The position numbers and the translations under genes were made by a program. From assembly GCF_030936135.1 (NCBI RefSeq), contig NC_082637.1, positions 1,798,001 through 1,862,000 on the forward strand: a stretch of DNA of 64,000 bases, given 5' to 3'. This stretch comes from Gavia stellata (lineage: Eukaryota > Chordata > Aves > Gaviiformes > Gaviidae). The notes below the pieces were generated by a model that saw nothing but the letters and a program-made list of their open reading frames with translations, was not told the DNA's origin and did no database searches. Below are positions 36,136 through 50,700 of the stretch, one piece after another; positions within the stretch are counted from its first letter, which is position 1, and each line of letters begins with the position of its first letter.

Positions 36136-39100
36136 ATAAAGAATAGCAATAGACTTGTTAACTGCTCTCCAAGTACTGTTTTCCACCCATCTTTACACTT
36201 CCCTAAAAATAATTTAATATAGACTATGATTCCTTGTTTTGAGGCACACAAGTGTTAAATGTTGCTACGCAGCCATAAAAAAGAAACGAGGCTTGTGTAA
36301 TACACAGTGTTCGTAATGATCTCTCTCTCTTTTTTTCCCCCCTCATTTCTTTGATATATTCCATGTTTGATTATGTACTTCTGAACTTCTAGGAAACTGA
36401 GGTTAAGCTTAGTGCCCTGTAATTCTTTGGTATCATTTAGCTGACTTTTTGTTAAGTTACTTTGCTAGTCCCATTTCTAGACCCTTATGAGACTGCACTG
36501 AATTCTAAACATTACTGATAACTCAAAGATAGCTTCAGCCATTTCTCCAAGAGCCCGGTGTTAATGCTGGTAGGTGTAGTCCACTGAACACAGGTAGTGT
36601 GCGTAAGAGCTAGGAGTGATGTTTTCCCTGTCGTAATCTGAGCTTTATCCACTGCCCGTTGCCATTCATGTTTTAAGTAAATGTTATACGTTCACTGACA
36701 TAATTTATTACTCACTGCAGGGAGGTCATGGACCAAGATTTTCTTTGGTCCTCCCTTATATCAGTAAGGGACTTACTGCTTACTAGCATAAGCAATAAGG
36801 AACTTTTGGGTTATCTTCTTATCTTTCACAGGTCTTCCTCCTTGTCTCTCATTTTTGTGCTTTGGAGTTTCCAAAAAGCACAAAAGTCCAAGGTGACTCA
36901 TCTTTAGGGACAATTCTAGCTATTTCCATTATGCTTCCTTCTTGAAGACTACTGAGGACTACAAGACACATTACATTTATTTTCACTGTTCCATATTAGG
37001 ATATCCTGCAACTATATCTTAAATATATGTATTTTTATGAACTGCCAAACTTCTGAGCACCTTTTTCCTTGACTTTTTCACAGGATTTTGCAAACAGGTC
37101 TTTCACTTTCTTGTACTTGTTTTTTTCTATTCTTCCTCTTTTCCATTCTAAAAATCTTGAAAACCTTGTAAGAAAATTATTGTGTTAACCTTCACCTTCT
37201 GTATCAAAAACTGACATCATCCTTGTCTAAAAATACCCTGGATACCCTGTATTCAATTTATTTTTCCCAACAAATATTTGGTTAATTAGTATCTCCTCAA
37301 GGCAAATTATTCTGTCAGTTGTTTACAAAAATGTTCTTTCCGTCTTATCCTTCTTTGTTTGGTGGTCTTAATGGTAGGTCCTCAGCATAACAGCATTCAG
37401 GCTTTTTTATCCTTTTATTATCATAAAGATACTTTCAACAGGTTATCTCCCTCTATATTCTAGACTTCCAATACAAAGGTAAATATTCATAGAGAAACAT
37501 ATCTTCCCTCCCCTTTTCTTCAGGAGCCACCTCCACTTTTTTCTGTATTAATTCATTAACAAATGAAATATCCCACCAAGTAAACATTTACGTGCCTAAA
37601 TCACAACTTTGTATAGAACCGTGTACATTCTTTCATTGAGTTTCCATACAGCTTGCACTAGTATAGACATTTTAAATGTTGAAAGTCCCTATTGCTTCAA
37701 TCTTTTTTAAAAAAACCCTACATTCATGGTTACTATGCTGCTGGTCACCTTTCCACTGATAACACTCACATTCTTTTGTCATCAGTCCCCATTAATTCTA
37801 GTTTAAAGCCTTCCTTCCTAAGTTGGTAAGCCTAAACCTAAAGAAGCACTTATTTTTCCTTATGAGATAGAGCCTGTCTTTCCTCAGCAGTCCTTTCTTT
37901 TCTGTTCTGGAAGAGCTGTGAAAGCTCAGCCATTCAAATTGGCAACAGCAGGATCAGGTCAATTAAAATTAATGAAAAGTTTTTCTCATTTCCCTTTGAG
38001 CAGCAATTCTCTCTGCACAGTGAGAAACCTACCAACTGTAAAGTTGACCAAATATTTTGAGTAAGGGCACAAAAATTAAAAACCATGGTAGATCACAGAA
38101 TCCATGATCAACAAGAAGGAAAATATACATCATGATTTTCAAGGGTTTCAGAATTCCAGATACTTATATATATGTGTGAGAATCCATAAGCATCTCTTGG
38201 AAAACAAATACAACTGCTCTGACAGTGTCAGTTACCTAAGAAAAGAATTAATAGCTTGATAATGAGTGACTATGGGGCTTGCAGTTTTTCAGATCCTCCT
38301 TTTCAGACTAAAACAGGTATAAACTCTAGCCAAATTAAGCATCTGCTGGCAGCACCGTTAGTCTTTGTGATATCTGGAGCCTGAAATTAAGTCTTCCTAT
38401 ATCAGCACCTTTTTGTAGCAGTGTGAATACAGTGATGCAGAGATTTGCTGATGCAAATGGGCTGTTACAGAGGAAAAGATAACTGCAGCATATAGTCATT
38501 CCATTTCAAGACCAGTATCACAATAGACTCTCTCATTAAGCCTTTAAAGGGCAAAAATCCCTGAGATAAAAATCCCATCTATTTTCCTCCCACCATGACA
38601 AGTCAGTCTTACCACAGATAGGATCTTCACAAGATATAAGAGCACAATACTTGTCTTCATCAAAGCCTTTACTCCCCTCAGCTCTGTTTTACTGATATAT
38701 ATACACTGTAATTCAGGAAGTGCCCTCCTCCTAAAAGATTTCCTGTATATGCAAATACATAGGATCACAAACACTCGTGCACGTACTTAGCAAACAGTTT
38801 TTGTAACTTGCTGAGAAACGGTGACTTTCCTTCTATGTAGTCCCGCAATTCTATTTTAGTATTTCCTCCAAAGCCTGGTCTCTGTCCTTGTGCCTGCCTT
38901 TTTGTTTTTCCGACTGTCACTACAGAAGACTGTAGTTCCATAAAATTCCTTTTCTCTGATCTAGCCTCAAGGACAACATCATCACTGACATCTTGGATAT
39001 GGCAATTACTTTTGTTTAGTACTTGATTTACGTATTCCATTATTTTTCCTGAGTGGCAACTTCTTTATTCTAACTTATAAGCAAACTAAATTCCAGCTAT

Positions 39101-40407
39101 AATTGCAAGAGCTGACCAGTGCATACAACCAAAAAGTTACTTTGCTCTATCGATATATAAGGGATCAAATTCCTCTTGAAAATACTCTGTAATGGCCATA
39201 AAAATCTTCATAGTATTAAAAAAGTTATTTTGATGTGAAACCAGTTGTCTTCACTTACTGACTAATGGTGTTTTATTGCGTTTTTTTATTATTTTATTCT
39301 ATTATAGTCTTATTTGAATTTCTATTGTTTACAACTAGAAAATGTCACTCATTCGTTGCTTAGTTTCACATGCTTAAGGTACTTTCATCTTGTACAGTAC
39401 AGTACCACACACAGTGGACCTTATCCATGATCAAAGCCTTTCATACCTGGCCAATATAAAGTTAGTAAATATGAATATTCAATAATGTCAACAATACTTT
39501 TAGTTGTTACCTAGGTCTGTGTGCCACAAAAGCCCAAAAATGTTGTGCTGAAATTCTCCATCAAAGCACATTAAACTGATAGAGGAGAAATATCCAGATG
39601 CTAATAAAAAAACTCCAAAGAATGAGGAATCTCACAAATACGGATAGGTATGAGGATTCTCCAAGGGGGAATTAATGAAAAAGATTTTCCAAATGGCAAA
39701 CAAACTCTGCCCTAACATTAAGAGAAGTTCTAAGGGAGCAGCAGGTGCTTTACATTTGTCCTATGCACCCCTGCAAACAGGATACAAGGGGAGTGTGGTA
39801 TAACCTGTAAGGACTCTCAGGGCATCAAGTCTTGCTTTGAGTCCCCCTTGCTTGTGCTACCAGCACCCCAAGGACTATCTGTACACCTGGTTGGATAAAT
39901 CTGTTTTCTACTATGAGCTATATAGGCACAAGCCCCTTCAGGAACAGGAGAGCTATGATAGGTAGTGCCACACAGTGGCTGAATCTGAGGTGTACTAGCT
40001 CAAATGATGCAGCATACACACACTATGCATAACTACCTATACATAGCATCCATAGTAGTGCAAAAGTAGAGCAAATTCATTGTGATCCATACTCACACAT
40101 GTGTGATGTCAGGGAAAAAAAACCCTCATCTTTCCTTGCACATCTGAATTCCTTTGATAAAATGACCTCTGGCAAACAGATACTGTCTTAACACAGACAA
40201 CAGTAATACCTACAGTATCAGTTGTTTTGTACATTCACGTCTCAGCAATGCAATGCTTTATAACAGCTTCTACAAGAAAGTTTTCTAGAGGAGTAATGTC
40301 ATTTTCTGCACTCTGATTCCAGATCTAGCTCTCAGCAATTGAGACAGACAAATAAAATCTGTCTGAAATACATTATTACATATTACTTATGGTTCACCTA
40401 TGTTCTC

Positions 40408-40608
40408 ATGTCATGACAGTCATAAAATGAAGTCATTTATTACTATTATGTCTCTACTTACTAATTCTTAACAAGGAGATGGGAGAAATACGTAGCTAAT
40501 CTTCCTTCTCATGATGTCATGACAGTCATAAAATGAAGTCATTTATTATGCCTCTACTTACTAATTCTTAACAAGGAGATGGGAGAAATACGTAGCTAAT
40601 CTTCTTTC
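40408..40608. repeat. Tandem duplication, about 106-bp unit, two copies
   Basis: Copy 1 (40408-40513) and copy 2 (40514-40608) both run from atgtcatgacagtcataaaa to cgtagctaatctt. They are nearly identical except for a few bases missing in copy 2 after 'catttatta'. The high identity points to a recent event. It lies in intergenic DNA and overlaps no exon. Confidence 0.93.
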
Positions 40609-41517
40609 TACTTTTTCCTTCTGGTTTCTATTTCATTTTTCGAATCAGTACATGCTCAGGTAGCGCGCTCTCATGTGTACCTATAAATATCCAGATTAAA
40701 AGGAAACAGTTCACTAGAAAGGCATGTTGCCATACATATTTTGTTTACTGACAGCATAAAATGCTAGGCTACGTTATGTAAGCCTCAGAAGAGGTACAAA
40801 ATGCTTCTTTCAAAATGTTCTGTCAATATATTTCCATTCACAACTCAGATTACTACTTGCAGCTTTTCTCTTTGTCTCTCAATTTGCTATTGCTACATAG
40901 GGTAAGTCCTACTCTCTGCCCTGCACAAGTTCCAGTGCTTATTAGTAGCTTTCACAAGCTAATTCTATCAATTACATTGTAAAAAAAATAATATTCTATT
41001 ACTTCTCTGCCTATTTAGGCCCACTAAAGGATTTTTATATGTTCTAAAGCTAAGAACAAAGCCAAGGAAGACAGAAGGGAGATTAGGACTTTCTAGTAAC
41101 AGTGACAACCAGCTGTTGGATCAGTTCAGCTGAAACACATCCTGTGCTCCTAAACAGGATGCCTCTAAACAAGTGCTTTCTCTCCCCAAAGAAGCAGGCT
41201 TTACTAGGATGTGAAAGGGGGACAATTCAAAAAGACTTCAGGCACTTTTTGATACCAAATATATTTGGTAAGTTTGTGGTCGGGGAACAAGGAGCATACA
41301 ATTACATCAACTCAAGTCCTGTTAGAAAGAACAGGACTGAGAATATTACATAATTATATTATTGCTAAACCTTACTGCATAACTTTATGCATAATACTGA
41401 GCTCCCCCGTTTCTAACAGGCCATGTAATGAAGCGATGACTAGAATTTGCCAAATAGTTTAGGTTTTTTAAAATCTTTATAAACACACAGATTCTTCCAC
41501 GAAAATGTTCACATTAT

Positions 41518-41523
41518 TTTAAT
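41518..41523 (-). terminator. Candidate poly(A) signal of C18orf54
   Basis: ATTAAA on the minus strand, about 235 bases downstream of the C18orf54 stop. No AATAAA was noticed closer. The assignment is by position only. Confidence 0.35.
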
Positions 41524-41757
41524 TAAATATTCTTTAAAAAGTGGTATCTCTTGTCACATATTGTTAGATCCTACTTGAAGCACTAATACTCAGTTAAGCT
41601 TTGAAGTAATTAATGAAAAGAACAAATATGTACAGAAATACTGAATACAACATTTGAGAACATGCACTGGTTCAGCTTTCAGAAAACTCTTGACCAGTGG
41701 ACAGGCTGACAAATTATTCAAGTTACAGAATATTAAAATATTCTTAAGATATCAACT

Positions 41758-44700
41758 TCACAGATTATTCTTTTTTTCTTGTCTATCTTCTTCATGATCA
41801 TCGGTCTGCTCTTGTTGGTTACTGTTATCTTCAACAAGACTTTTAAGACGTGACAAATGGTGCAAAGCCCTAGATTAGGAAAAATGAAGACTTTAACAAC
41901 AGTGTATATATTACTATTTACATTTAACACAAAATGTTGATTTCTTACAAACAGCTTAACAGTTTGAATGGTATTATACACAGTTTACATCTCTATGTCT
42001 AACTGTTCCACTTATTCTGTTTTAGAGATTATAAAATACACTAAGATTTTTTTTTAAAAGATAAAACACTTTTTGGAATGGAAATTTTAAATACATCTCA
42101 AATACAGGTGCTCACACAAACATACAGCTTCTATTAAATTATTATGGGATGGGTACCTAACACAGGATGTTAAACATTGCAAAACATTATGTTATAAAAT
42201 AGCATATCAATACTGAAAGTGACTGTATTTATTTTAAATAAAAAATCTTTTAATTTTACATTACAGTATAAAACTATACCGCAACACTGAGTTTTGTTGA
42301 AACAAGTGTTCTACATAATAAAACCCCGTTTTCCATTCTGCCTTTTCTCAAACTTATTATTTTAGTCACTTATAACTGTTCACTAGGACTTTGCTGATTT
42401 CATTAATGAAATGTTTTCTAGCAATTATTTTCTCCAATGTAGTGGAAAAAAGTAAGAACATCTTTTGTCCCATATTAAAATAATCAGACCTGGAGAAGTT
42501 TGTAAAGTCCATCTATGTGTAGCAATAATTAATTTGTTGGTATTGATGAAATACAAATGCTTATTTACAGAGTACATCTCTGCAACCATTCACTAGCTAT
42601 TTCTCTGCTCCATTAACTGCCATGTTTTTAATTATTCACTACTGGCTTATTCTTAACAGAGATTTCAGATCACATGACAACTCTCTCAGCTAATTTATCA
42701 TTTCTTTTCTGTACTTTCTGAAAACAGTGAAAAGTCAGAAAATCAATGGTCACTTACTTCTGAATAGAATTAGTAAGAGGGATTATCTCACTGTCACACA
42801 GTTTTAATTCAGCCTCTGCTTTTTCAGAAAGCTTAAAAAAACACCCAAAAAAATTGTTAACTGAGGGAAGAAAAGTAGCTGACTATGACAGAGAACATGG
42901 AATTTTTATAGCACATTGCATTGTGACATATTGCCAACAACTTTATAGCATCATAAAGTAATTCAGGTTGGGAGGGACCTCAGGAGGTGGGCTATGCTCA
43001 AAGCAGAGGCAGCTATGAGGTTACAGCAGGTTGCTCAGGGCTTTATCCAGTTAAATCTTGAAAAGCTCCAAGGACAGAGACTGCACAACCTCTCTTGAAC
43101 AACTTGTTCCAGTGCTTGGCTGTCTTCAGGGTCAAAAAGTTTCTCCCAATGTCCAGTGTGAACCTCCCGTTTCAGTTTAGGCCTGTTTCTCATCCTTCCA
43201 CCATGTACCACTATGAAGACCCTGGCTGGCTCCATCTTCTTGATACCCTCCTCATAGGTTGCAGGAAGACTTCTATTAGGTCACCCAAAAATTCCTCTTC
43301 TCCAGCCTGAACCAGCCCAGTTCTCTCAGCTCTCCCCCATAAACAAGTGCTGTAGCCCCCAACCACCTAGGTGTCCCTCCACCAGCTTATTGATGTCTCT
43401 CCTGAGGTGAGGGACCTAAACATGGATGCAGTTTTATAGATGTGGTCTAGTAAGTGCTGGGGGATACAAAGGGACAATAATTTCTCTTGTTCCATTGACT
43501 GTGCTCCTGTCCATACAGCCCAGGCCCCGCTGCTCCTCTTTTGCTGCCAGGGCACACAGACAGCTCACGTTCAGCTTGGTACCTACCAAGACCCCTTGGG
43601 CATTTTCAACAGAGCAGCTCCCTAGCCAGGCAGCCCCCAGCCTGTACTCCTGCAGGGGTTTCTTCCTTCCCAGGTGCAAGGTCTTGCATTTGCCCCTGTT
43701 GAATTTCATGATGTTCCTGTGGACCCGTTCCCTCAGCCTGCCTGATCCACATATACACAGAGCATTTCAATCACTACTGAGTATAAGACATAGGGTTTAA
43801 GACCTGTATGCAAGCAACATCATGAAAAAGGTAGAAAGAGATAATGAAGTCTATGAAATAATTTTGAAACAAAAGTGCCACAAAATACCAACTCACTGAT
43901 GCCAAAGGAGGCAAGGACAGAGAATTCGAGAATGTCTGGCTTTTAAAAAATTTGGTCCACGCCCCTGAAAGCCTAGAATTAACGGGGATTATCAGAAGAC
44001 GACAACTCTTCCAGAACACAGCTATTGCTGGAGCAGCAGAGGAGAGCACAGCCTGCTCTCCTAGGGCAGGATTGACTGAAATGTCGCCATCTCCTGGCTT
44101 ACAAGTCCTGCTTTCTGCAGCACCACGGAGGCCGCTCCCGAGCTCCTGACCTGCCACATGCTGCCCCTGCGAACAGGAGAGACTGCAGCCTGAGGTAGCA
44201 CAGAGTCTCCAATTTGCAACAGCAGCAAGACACAGTGGACTTAGGGCACAGCAGCCTTGAGCATATGCTCCTGATGCAAACTGGATTGCATCTGCTGGCA
44301 GCGATCTTTCTAAGGTGACTGGAAACCAAGTCTATAAAAGGACTAACAATTTTTCTCAGAAACGTATGCAGCACTTGGATTTTGACAAGACACAACATAT
44401 GGAAACTGACTACTCACTTTTTCAAACTCTTCCTTTTGCTCAGCAGTTTCATTTTGGCTTAAACTTCCCTGAATTGCTTGCAGTTTAAACAACATCAGCT
44501 TCAAAGCTTCAAGGGGTCTGTGATGATGACCTCCACAAAAAGTGTTTTCCTAAACCAAAACCCAAAGAATTTGTTGAGACTGCAGTGCATGTAAAACAAA
44601 CCAACCAATTTTTGAAGTTTCCCTAAAACAATTTAAAGGCTAATTTCTATGAGTGTTTCCCTCTACCTATTCTTTAAAGGTCTATTTGTAAGTTGTACAT

Positions 44701-47700
44701 GTATGATGCTACACTGGTTCATCTTAATTTACGCCACTGTATGGTCAGTGAAATCACTGTAAATACATACATTGTTAGGAAGACGTGAAGCAACACAGAA
44801 AGGCCTCAGCCCTGGCTTGTGTAAAATAATTCAAGAATATTAAGACTGTCGGTCCTTGTAATGCTATGGCAGCAGTGCTGGAACATGTTTCAACATTTCA
44901 TAACTGATAGAGCAAGTAAGCTTCCTTAATGATAAACATAGATTTATTCATATAATTAGCATCTATATGATATGATATCTGCTCATTCTAGAATCAAAAA
45001 AGCAAATTAACTCAAGGCGACAAAAATTTGTGGATAATCTAGAAATACTTCTGCCTAGAAATGTCTGATGATCTAGCAGAACCAAGAGAACATGAAGGAT
45101 GAAATACAGTGAAGCACCATTCATCAGACAGAATAATTTGAATTATTAATGCACATTGTTAGGTTCTGTGTCAATTAACTCCTTCAGGAAACAGAAGTAT
45201 GTGCCACTGTGGGAAAACTTAAAGGACAATGCTCTGTCTACTACAAGATGGGAAAACAGAATCTTAGAGCAGTTAAGATTCAAGGACAACAGGGCAGAAA
45301 GTAAAGGAAACATACCAGTACAGAAATTAACGGTATGCCTTTCAACTAGAATACTGGGCAGCTCAGTGCTCATCTCCCTAGCTAAGAAAAGGATAAAGGG
45401 TTCATATAATCAAAATGAAAGACTGAACAATATTAAGAATGCCAAGTAGGTAATTAATATGCAAGAATGGGAATAAAATAATGAATCAAAAGAGTAAATA
45501 CAATCCATGACCCAATTCCAGTGCAACAGCATAAATAATAAGAAATATGTTACTTAACTTACCTCTTGAACTTGACTCATACCCAACAGTACATCAGCCA
45601 GGCTAGGAAATTAGTAGTATTTAATACATTGATAACAAACATTTTCTTCCTTTACTCGAGGCAGGAAAATTATTATTGAAACAAAACATCAAGTGTAAAA
45701 GTCAAACTATTACTAAGCAAAGCATTTTACAGTTAGATGCTTTCTTAACCATAGTTGTAACCACGGGTTAGATTATAGGATTTAATGACTGTATGAATTC
45801 ATCATGCTCAAATATGACTAAACTACTGCAGTTAGACTTTCTACTTAATATATTACAGAAGAAGAAAAACCAATTTACAGGTATTCCCCCTTCTAATATT
45901 TACCAGCCTCAGATATTTTGAGCACTCTCAGAAATAAATACTCAATTTTACTGACCTTATTTTTGTCATTTAAACAGTCTTCCAAGAACTTATGTATGAT
46001 ATCTGCCTTGGGGAATGGTAGAGCATTCTCCATGTCCTCACAGCACACAGGCACTGGTGGTTTGCTAAACCAACATTAAAGATGCAATGGAGAACAATAA
46101 TAGGTTTATAAACTAAAATAATGGTTTTAGGGTATAGTAATTGTGATAAAGCCAGATATGTTTCATCACTGCAACACCAAGGGGGTGCTGAGTAGTCCTG
46201 TCAGCACTTTGGTGTATGTGAGAGAAACTATTTTTTCCAGTTTTGCCAGTATAATCAAAACCTGGGTAGCCATACAAATCAGCTAAACAATAAAGGCAAG
46301 GTAAGGACTTCTTAGCTATAATTTATTACACATGGGTTTCTTTCTTACACCTGGTACTCCTCCATTAATATCCAACACCTAAAGAAAAATAGTTACCTTC
46401 TGCTTACTGACCTCTAATTCTTCTACAGTCTCTAAGGTATTTTAATTCAAAGCTAGTAGTCTCACAGAAACAGGTATTAATGAAGCCTGATTTCCAGTGA
46501 TGTTCTCCTATGTGGGTATTCTGGTGGCAAGCAGGAGCTTAGATTATTAGCCTCTCTCTCTCAACAGAAGCATGAATCGTACCACTTCTATTATCGTGTG
46601 CAGGAATGCTGCAGTTTGAGACTTTTACTCACCTGTTACATACTGCTAAAATGAACCCATAGTTCAAAATCTCTGGGGTAAAGGGAAACTGAGAGACAGA
46701 AAACACCCAGACCACATACACCTAGCTGCTTCTTAGAAACTGTAGGAAATTGTAGTATTGATTTTTAGCATTCTTTGATCCTGTGAAATAACCTTTCAGC
46801 TCCTGAACAACTGAAGTTTAACTCCCAAAACCACTCCAAAACTTCCCAAAGCCACACTGCTTTTTTTAAGAAATGGGCTTCCCGCTATTAACTTCTCTTT
46901 CATAAACTTTTAATCATAAACTAGTAAATCTGTTAATTTAAGTGCCATTAAATAATTTTTCTTTTGAAATAAATTTCTTCTATATCACTGATATACAAAG
47001 TTATTATTTTGACCTTGAAATATCAAACATTTAGCACTAGCAAGAAATCTAATAGTAAATCCTTTCTTTATGTACATGCCACAGCACTATTAGTTATAAT
47101 CTATATACAAAAGCAATTAATATGTTATGCATTTTCATGAACAAATTAGTCCAAAACGTATGTTTACTTACAAAGCACCTGGAGCATTTTCCCATGATCT
47201 TTCTGCTCCTAGTATATCTGTTGTAGAAGGACTGTCATCATTTTCCAGAGCATTTGACAAATCTTCAGTTGAACTCTCCAGACCTCTGTCAGCCTTCAAG
47301 GTAAGTAGCTCAAGCTGGTCTTCTAAAAAAAAAAAAACCAAGGACACAATGTGTCCAACCCTCTTCAAGGGTATTATTTCCACATTGCTTTTGATTTTAT
47401 GTAATACTAAAAAAAATTACTACAGATGAATTAACACTGGAAATATTTTACAGAGAGTATAGCCCCAATACAACTCCGTTGGTTATCTTGGTATGGCATG
47501 TAAGTCACCAGTACCAAATGGGATCTGCAAGGTTCTAGCCAGGAGAGTATTTCAAGTAGTCATGCGCTTCTTTTCCTAACTGATGTAAAACAAGCATTAT
47601 ATGCAGCATTAAAGATTATTTAATGTTTTTACTGTGCTTTCATGCTATAGAAAATATAATTAATTCACAATATGATATTAAATATTACTTATTAATACTG

Positions 47701-50700
47701 TAAGTTCTTAGGTTAGTTTTCTTATTATTTTGTACAGGTTTTTCTAATAGCTGCTTTTACAGACACCTGGGAGAGAAACCATGCAAACAGACATGCAAAT
47801 CACATATACAATCACATACAGGACTCACTTAAAAATACGTTGAGACAAGTGCTCAAAATGACAAACACATTCTCATGTATTTTTTTTATACCTAGCCTGT
47901 TCATAATTGGTAAAACGTTCTCTGTGAAAAAAAGATATAACCCTGTATTTAAAGTTCATCATGCATATGCATTAGAAAGGTATTTGCAAACATTTGTATA
48001 TCCGGCATTTTGTTGCTTTGAATTCACAGCATAAACAACATTTTAACTTAGTTTTTATGTATAACCTCTTGGAAAAAGGGAGAGATCAGTATTTACGCTT
48101 TGCATAACAAAGAAAAGATATTTTTCAATTAATAAACTTAGACAGAAGTGGAGGTAATTAACACTTTGAAATGTTAGTATCTCATATCAAAGCAAATCTT
48201 GCTGATATTTCATAATACAAAGGTGGTGCTTCACCACGGGAGGACCTCCCTGCTTCTGAAGAGCGATGGCCTGCTGCAGAGAGTAGCTACATGAGAGATT
48301 CACAAGGAAAGTCTTTACATAAACTGAAGGCACTGGATAACCTAAATATATGGGTTACAAATATCTCCTGATGACTGTGTAAAGTAGAGAAAAAAAGACT
48401 GCACAATAAATGGTATTTTTTACCAGTTTGACAGGTTAATTTACACTATGTTTAGGAATCTCTCTCCCCCAAGGTTACACTTCATGTAATTTAATTTAAT
48501 GCCTGAAATTCTATTAAAATATTTATGGAATTACTGTCATTATCTTGCAATAAGGTACTAAATATGCCACTGTAATAAATACTTTGCTGTAAAAGGAATG
48601 CTTAAATATTGATTTATATATGAAAACTTACAGTATAAAAGCTGTTTAACTTGATCAACTACTAGTAAGTGGTTTGAGTAATTTGTCAAAGATGGAAATG
48701 GATAAATCTACTGTACAGTACAGTCAGACTAACATAGTGTTGGTTAAAAAATGTACATGTCTTTATACACATACCCTCAAAATTAAAAACAAATTATATG
48801 AAATATAGTTACCTCGGAACAGCTTTTTAGTGTGTCTTGAAAACGAGTTCTCAAATGGGAAGTGTGCATCTGGACTGTCATAATTGCAACTTTCTTCTAC
48901 TTTGTTATCACCTCTCAGATCCAGGCAACCATTTTGTTCAAAAAAATTAGAACTGTCTTTATCTACAGAGTGTCTTTTTTTCAGGATCTCAAAAGTTTGT
49001 GAAGAGGAAGCTTTGCCTCGTATGTTAAAATTTTGACCATCACTTTCTTTAGCTGAATCAGAAAAAAGGTTGTAACTCTTAAGCCAGACTGGATATTGAA
49101 AATTGGGAATACTACTTATCCCTGATACACTTAAGTCAGACTTCTCACTGGTAAGCCACCTCGGATAATTCTTAAAAGGAACAGTGTTAGAGTTCTCTTC
49201 AAAACACAAGGGTCTCGAACTTCCTTTAGAGGAGACAGAATCGTACCCATCAGGTGTATACACATTGTGTTTCTTTTTGCTGAAGGCTCTGTGTTGATTC
49301 TGGTGAGCAACAGCTTTCCCATGCTCCTGGAGACTGAAACCACTTTCAGTATTGAGTGATGAAGTTTGGTAAGGGCAGAAAGATGTTTTAAGTGACTGTC
49401 TGTTCCACTCACTACTTTGATGCCCTGATTTAAAAGGAGTATGCTGGACAAAGGGCAGTGATCCATCTGCTGGGTATGCTAACAGATCATCTGTTGCAAG
49501 ACTAATCAGGTCTGGGTCACACTCAGCCTGCCTTCTACAGGGTGAAGCAAGAGAACCCAATCCTATGTGCTGATTAAAATCGTCCAATGCTGAAAAACAA
49601 AGATATTTTACATGAATTGCTAAACTTCAAGCATACCAAAAGGATACATTGTAAGATCTAACATGGCATAATAATTTAAAGCTGCAATATATTATTTATC
49701 AGGCAGTACTGAATTAGTTCTTGCAAGAGTGGTTCCATTTCTAATCAGAATCTTGATAAACACCTTACCAGTCAAAAGTTACCCCTCCTTTCATAGTACA
49801 CATTTACAATTTTGATTTTTTTTTAACTTTTTATTTAAGAGAAACAAGAAATCAATATTCTACAGTCCATTTTTAGTTTCGCATTCAGAACTGTATATTT
49901 TGTAAATGTGTCCTTAGTATTTCAGTCCTGGTAGTGACGCTTCCTCCACACAGTAATGTTAGGGATGACTTTCCCCATATTGAAATTGAGCACATTTACT
50001 AAAGAAAAAGATGGCTAAAAGCAACAGCTTACAAGGCAAGTAGACAGACAATGGGCCTATAGACCCATTTTGTGACTCTACAGAAACTCATGCTATATAA
50101 GATTCAACCTGGCAGTTTTTCAGGGAAGAATTACAGCATTACTTTTTTTTTTTTTTCACTGAAACTATGAAGAACTTTGATTCACAAAAATAGGTTCTCC
50201 TCAGCTAGTACCTGGAAGTTATTTTTTCTCACTTTCACTGTAATATCAGTAAGTGAAATCTGTATATTACAGACTGTTATAACATAAAACATACATGCAG
50301 ACTAGCCAATATGTGAACAGAGCTAATGAGACTTCTGCAAATAACAGCAATAGAGAAAGTACAAGTAAAATAGGAGGAGATGACATCTTTCATAGAACAA
50401 TTTCTCATTTTTAGTGATAAACAGAAAGCTTATTTTTGTTTGGGAAATCAGTTAAACATAAGTAGAAGGTGGTTTGTATTAAAAAAATATAAACCAAAAG
50501 CTAAACACAGCTTAAAAAATAGCTGTCTTGATAAGAGAAAAAAGGAAAGGTGTGAAGCTAGAGGAAGGTTATAGGCTATGGCAAAGAAAAAAAAAAAAGC
50601 CCTGAATAATACAATATGCTACCATACCTGCCAATGCCAGTGCAACCCAGGCAAGTATCCTTTTTCAGGCAGGAAGTTTGCCTGTACTTAGGACTTTGTT

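Larger units (their letters stand above)
35077..41517. other. AT-rich intergenic sequence between the bicupin gene and C18orf54
   Basis: Should hold the promoter and any non-coding 5' exons of the bicupin gene, none of which I could place. It contains a CR1-like RT scrap (about 36000-36130), a tandem duplication (40408-40608) and one 91-codon open frame on the minus strand (38765-39040) described under findings. No RNA gene recognised. Confidence 0.5.
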
